This document shows, piece after piece, positions 60,226 through 64,000 of a stretch of 64,000 nucleotides of DNA; position 1 is the first letter of the stretch, and each line of letters begins with the position of its first letter. The translations under genes were made by a program, and so were the position numbers. The notes under the pieces were generated by a model, which was given only the letters and a program-made list of their open reading frames with translations, had not been told where the DNA came from and did no database searches. The stretch is taken from the NCBI GenBank assembly GCA_014529385.2, contig CM043962.1, positions 124,290,470-124,354,469 on the forward strand. Reading direction: 5' to 3'. This DNA comes from Adiantum capillus-veneris. Its lineage: Eukaryota > Streptophyta > Polypodiopsida > Polypodiales > Pteridaceae.

Positions 60226-60956
60226 GCCTATATAGACGGTGGAGTGCAGGTTTGTGTCATGACGAAAGCAGCAATGAGAGAGACGGGAATCAAGGCAGTA
60301 GTCAAATAGAATGTGCGCATGAGGATGGCAACCATACTAAGGCCAAATGTCTGGGTGTAGCTCAAGATGTGAAGGTCAAGATGATGGGCATAGAGTGCCT
60401 GCTAGACTTTTTTGTAATGAAAGTAGGGGATAATGCTTATCCAATCATTTTGGGTGGGCCATGGTTTTTGGCGATAGGTGCTAAGCAAGATTGGGAGAGC
60501 AAAGTGTTCACCTTGCCTGACAAAGAGAGAGGAAGGCAGATTGTGCGTGATTTGAATTCCAAGGAAAGCAGTTCTCGTCCTATGGTAGTTAAAGATGAAG
60601 GCGACATGACGAGCTACGAATACAAAACCGAGACACACTATGATGAAGGCTACACTAGCATCGAGGAAGAGAAGAGCGAGGACGACATGCTGAAGATAGA
60701 TGCAGACTTATTCAAAGTCACCATAGACGACTTCCCACCTAAAGAAGAAGGTATGCAGCCTCAAGCTCATGGTTTAAGCATAGAGGAGGTTTCGAGAATG
60801 TTAAGTGAAGATTTGACCAAAGGTGAAAAGGAAGGTTATGTTCAACTGTGTGAGTCCTATCCAAATCTATTTGCGATGGAGTACAAGCATTTGCGCGGTG
60901 CAAATGGGGTAGAGCACAAGATTGTTCTCAAGGAGGGACATAGGCCTAAGGCATAA
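60226..60956 (+). pseudogene. pro: Aspartic protease and linker, copy B
   Basis: The active-site segment AYIDGGVQVCVMT starts at 60226 in one frame, and the rest follows from about 60252 in another, as in copy A. YPIILGGPWFLAIGAKQDW marks the second half of the protease. The acidic linker ends at TAA 60954-60956, after which RT continues in the same register. That TAA is thus the only barrier to a protease-RT fusion in this copy. Confidence 0.8.
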
Positions 60957-61772
60957 AAGCTAAGAAGACTAGGGGAAATCCAAAAGGGAGCCCTTTGGCA
61001 GGAGATCAATAGGTTGCTGGATGCAGGCATTATATACCCTGTAAAAGAGTTAGAGTGGGTATCACCAGTGGTTATAACCCCTAAAAAGAATGAGAAATGG
61101 AGAGTGTGTGTCGACTACAAGCCACTGAATTCCGCGTTCAAGAGGAATCACTATCCATTGCCATTTCAAGACGAAATCCTAAACCAAGTGGCTGGGCACA
61201 AGAGATACTTGATTATGGATGGTTTTTTGGGGCATTTTCAAATAGGGATTGAACTCAAAGACCAGTTGAAGACCACATTCATATCTCCATGGGGTTGTTT
61301 TTCTTACCGCAGGATGCTGTTCCGATTGGTGAATACATATCCCACCTTCCAAGATTGGATGAACAGGGTATTTGGTTCATAGTTGAGCGGATTTATCAGG
61401 GTCTTCATGGATGATATAGGCTACTACAGTTCAAGATTGGAGCACCTATTGAAGCTACAGTTATTCTTTCAAAGGATTGATGAAGAAGGAGGTCAGTTGA
61501 ACCCCAAGAAGTGTAAGCTAGCACACCCTCAAATGCAGCTGTTGGGTCATGTGGGGTCGCAAAATGGTATAGAGGCTGATCCCAAGAAGGTGAAAGTGTT
61601 GGTGTTGATGGAGCTACCATCAGATGCTCAAAGTTTGGCTTTGTTTTTTCATAAGCTGAAGTATAGATATCATGTTTCTTTTGGATGTTATCGCAATATG
61701 TACATCCTCTTCAAAAGAAAGCTCAATAGGTGCATGGTTATGAGTGGGATGAGGAAGATCAGGAAGCTTTAG
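60957..61772 (+). pseudogene. Reverse transcriptase, copy B (most complete)
   Basis: RT copies the element RNA into DNA. The frame reads RRLGEIQKGALWQEINRLLD, AGIIYPVKELEWVSPVV, VDYKPLNSAFKRNHYPLP, LIMDGFLGHFQIGI, then FISPWGCFSYRRMLFRLVN. After a TAG at 61380-61382 the catalytic box FMDD appears in RVFMDDIGYYSS. LNPKKCKLAHPQMQLLGHVG and DPKKVK complete the palm and connection. Both catalytic Asp remain. It ends at a TAG near 61772 in the thumb region. One stop and terminal decay make it non-functional as it stands. Confidence 0.85.
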
Positions 61773-62786
61773 ATAGGGTTAATGTAATTTTGTGTCACTT
61801 TCCAACGGTGTGTCCTCCCAAGCGAGAGGACAACTTCTATGTGTCTATGACAATGGGCACAATTGCTATTGGAGTGGTTCTACTACAAAAGGTATGGAGA
61901 AGCTACAAGCAGGGTGATTAGCCTAGGAGAGGCTACCTACACCAAGGTAAAGCAATGGGTGATGGCTTTGGTTTTCGCTTGTAGGAAGTTCAAGGTGCAT
62001 TTAATTGTGTGCAAGTTTTTTGTGTTGACAGCTAATAATCTATTGCCAGAGGTAGTATTAAATTTGAAACCAGGAAGGAGGATTATGAAGTGGGTGTTGG
62101 AGCTACAAGAGTTCGAGTTCGAGTTCAAGGTAGATCACACGAGTCGGTCTCACTTAGCGGACATTTTTTTCAGCAAGGCCGTTGATTTGCCAGCCTATCC
62201 AAGGGTGGTTCAAGATGAAGCTGAGGAGGATCCTGATTTAGAGGATTCTTTTACAATGTGGTTTGACGGAGCGTATCGAAGGGTAGTACAGAAGGCAGGA
62301 GGAGGTGTGGTGATACACGACCCACATGGCAAAGCTATATTTTTTAAGGCGTATGATTTGGAGGATGTCCACACCAATAACGAGGTGGAGTATCTCACTT
62401 TGCATCTGGGTTTAAAGCAGTGTATAGAGTTTGGAATTTTGAGGTTGGTGGTGAAGGGAGATGTGTTGCTACTCATCAAGAAACTGTTAGGCCAATGGCA
62501 GGTAAAGCGCGATTCGTTGAAGAACTTGTTCTTTTCCATCAAGAAGATGCTAAAGTCTTTTGAAGTCCAATTCAAGCATGTGAGAAGAGAGCAGAACCAA
62601 GAGGCGGATCAGTTAGAAAGTAGAGAAATACAGGTGCATGTTGGAGGTTTATATGTGGCCCCAGCCACTTATGCAGGTAGAGAGACTCTAAAAGACATTA
62701 AAGGGTTTTTTAGTACACGACAGTGTTCAGTGGGTTTGTCCAAGTTGCAAAAAAGAAAAGGCCCACAAATTCACATTGGTAGGTGA
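61773..62786 (+). pseudogene. Dual RNase H region, copy B
   Basis: The first RNase H is split: SMTMGTIAIGVVLLQKVW lies in the frame open to 61921. Then, after a shift, GEATYTKVKQWVMALVFACR and RRIMKWVLELQEFEFEF follow in the frame 61863-62786. The second, archaeal-type RNase H has all four acidic residues: WFDGAY, NNEVEYL, VKGDVLLL and QNQEADQL. It is open and looks the best preserved enzyme domain of the family here. A tandem pair of RNase H domains is a known mark of the Tat lineage. The frame ends at TGA 62784-62786. Confidence 0.85.
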
Positions 62787-63055
62787 AGATCTCATGAATT
62801 ATGGGCGTAACAGAATTCTTAGAAGGGTGTTGTACAAAGAAAAGTTAGGAAAGGTGCTGGAGCAATGCCACAAAGAAAGTGGACATCAGGGTAAAGACTA
62901 GGTTCTATTTTGAGTGCTTAGAGGAGGCTTTTGGTGGCCTTCCATTGTGAAGGACGTGCAATATGGGTGCAAGGCGTGCCATGAGTGTCAGATTATAGGT
63001 GAAAGACGACTGATAGCAGAGTCACAGGGTGCCATCATCGCACAAAGTTCTTTCA

Positions 63056-63532
63056 AGAAGTGGGTCTGAATGCCATAGGTCCTCTCCCAACGTCTACGAG
63101 CAATAAGAAGTATGTGGTGGTATCCATTGACTACCTTAAAAGGAGGCCAAGACTGTGAAGGTAGTAAATGCTAATGTGGTGGCATAGTTTGTGTTCGATA
63201 ACATTTGTTTCCGTTTTGGTGTTCCATGGGTGTTAGTTACTGATAGGGGTCAGGGGTTTAGAAGCAAAATCATGAGTGCATTAGTGGAAAAGTTAAATAT
63301 TAAGAATCGGTTTTCCTCACCCTATCAACCCCAATGCAATGGTCTAGTTGAGAGTGTGAATGGGCAAATCGTCGAAATGTTAACAAAATACGTGTATAAG
63401 CAGGAAGCTGAGTCTGAAACAAATCTAGAGAAGTGTCTGTGGACGTATAGGACGTCCTATAAGGTAGCTACAAATTTCACTCCATTTGAGCTAGTATATG
63501 GTAAGGAGGTTATATTGCCGGTGCATGCATAG
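63056..63532 (+). pseudogene. Integrase core, copy B
   Basis: At about 63062 the text reads VGLNAIGPLP, again with Asn for the first catalytic Asp. After a frameshift near 63140 and a TAG at about 63187, the frame 63191-63532 contains FGVPWVLVTDRGQGFRSK (second Asp), SPYQPQCNGLVESVNGQIVE (Glu) and WTYRTSYKVATNFTPFELVY. It ends LPVHA-TAG, as in the other copies. Region 62787-63055 corresponds to the integrase zinc-binding part and is broken. Confidence 0.8.
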
Positions 63533-63795
63533 TTAGGTGCTTTGAAAGGTATGTGGCGTGTCAGTTCCACTCAATAGGGAGTTCTACATGATCGGATAAC
63601 CAGTTTGGAGGATTTGCAGATGGACAGAGAGGCAGCGGCCGCCTACTATGTGAAGCAGAGAGAGAAGCGCACTACAAGAGGTCACTTGAATTCTGGCGCC
63701 ACATTGTGGTCACTGGCGGGTGTCGGTATATGTGTGTGTATTTATGAAGGGAGCTAAGATTTACAAATTTCCGATGCCTCTTCCGGCATGCACGT

Positions 63796-64000
63796 TGGAG
63801 AGGGGGAATGGGGGAACACGCCCAGCACAAACAAAAGGGCTTGTCTATAGCTCAGGGTATTCACAACACCCCTATCCTCTCAGAAAACACCTTCAAAGAA
63901 ATACTTAACACTAGCAAACCACCGCTTGCTCAATTGCCACTGCTCACACACTCTACCAATCACCACACAAGATACACCTACTACCACTGCCTGTCTCCAC
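63796..64000 (-). repeat. Right LTR-like arm of copy B (start only)
   Basis: The arm starts TGGAGAGGGGG after the junction CTTCCGGCATGCACGT and continues to the window end. It differs from 16883-17087 at about 11 of 205 positions by eye. It is inverted relative to the left arm of the same copy at 56280-58796. The outer end and any target duplication are outside the window. Confidence 0.8.

Overview
The window looks like nuclear DNA from a large, transposon-packed land-plant genome. It is dominated by plant-type Ty3/gypsy and Ty1/copia retrotransposons, a CACTA transposon and very long TC/GA microsatellites. It also has a captured heavy-metal isoprenylated plant protein (HIPP) gene and a dirigent gene. 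A DUF7869-like transposon gene and the style of some gag sequences hint at a non-seed plant such as a fern or lycophyte, but that is a weak inference. Only one host gene looks functional: a single-exon dirigent protein at 43580-44188 (+). No tRNA, rRNA or CRISPR array is supported.

Layout. 1-8731 plus pieces to 16606 is copy A of a decayed Tat-like Ty3/gypsy gag-pol with a dual RNase H. It is interrupted by (i) a pol-less retroelement at 2641-7121 (-), (ii) a young, complete Ty1/copia element at 8732-13962 (-) with 322-bp LTRs, a TACCT target duplication and an intact 1449-aa polyprotein, and (iii) a foreign gag block at 14041-16172. An LTR-like arm follows (16883-19199), then an unassigned stretch, a second LTR with a tRNA-Asp-type primer site (20080-21056), a short TRIM-like LTR (21502-21676) and the 5' half of a CACTA element (21702-24588) carrying the HIPP pseudogene. 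Copy C (24589-30708) repeats the end of pol, the arm, the flank and the second LTR, so 16.2-21.5 kb and 24.6-30.7 kb are segmental duplicates. Next come a set of 24-bp palindromes (30785-31941), a pseudogene with W-I/V-P-K repeats (31942-33371), a DEAD-box helicase retro-pseudogene (34915-35391) and a gag-only LTR element with 2.4-kb LTRs (35392-40525). The dirigent gene is at 43.5-44.2 kb. Beyond it are paired 0.78-kb repeats, a chromovirus pol end (46707-47339), a gag remnant (50.4-50.8 kb), a decayed DUF7869-like gene (52.2-55.4 kb), a ~170-bp tandem array (55.4-56.28 kb), and copy B of the Tat-like element (56280 to the window end).

The most interesting structure is the Tat-like unit. Its gag-pol is flanked by LTR-like arms in INVERTED orientation, both with TATA boxes pointing inward. 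The arrangement is visible on both sides of copies A and B, and copy C keeps the right junction. Arms on the same side in different copies are about 95% alike by eye, whereas the left and right arms of one copy differ by about 13% near gag and far more further out. Normal reverse transcription makes both LTRs from one template, so the unit seems to have multiplied as DNA, or by an unusual route, after it was rearranged. Shared lesions in the copies (integrase Asp to Asn, zinc-knuckle His to Asp, common stops) support this. All identity figures are by-eye counts, not computed alignments.
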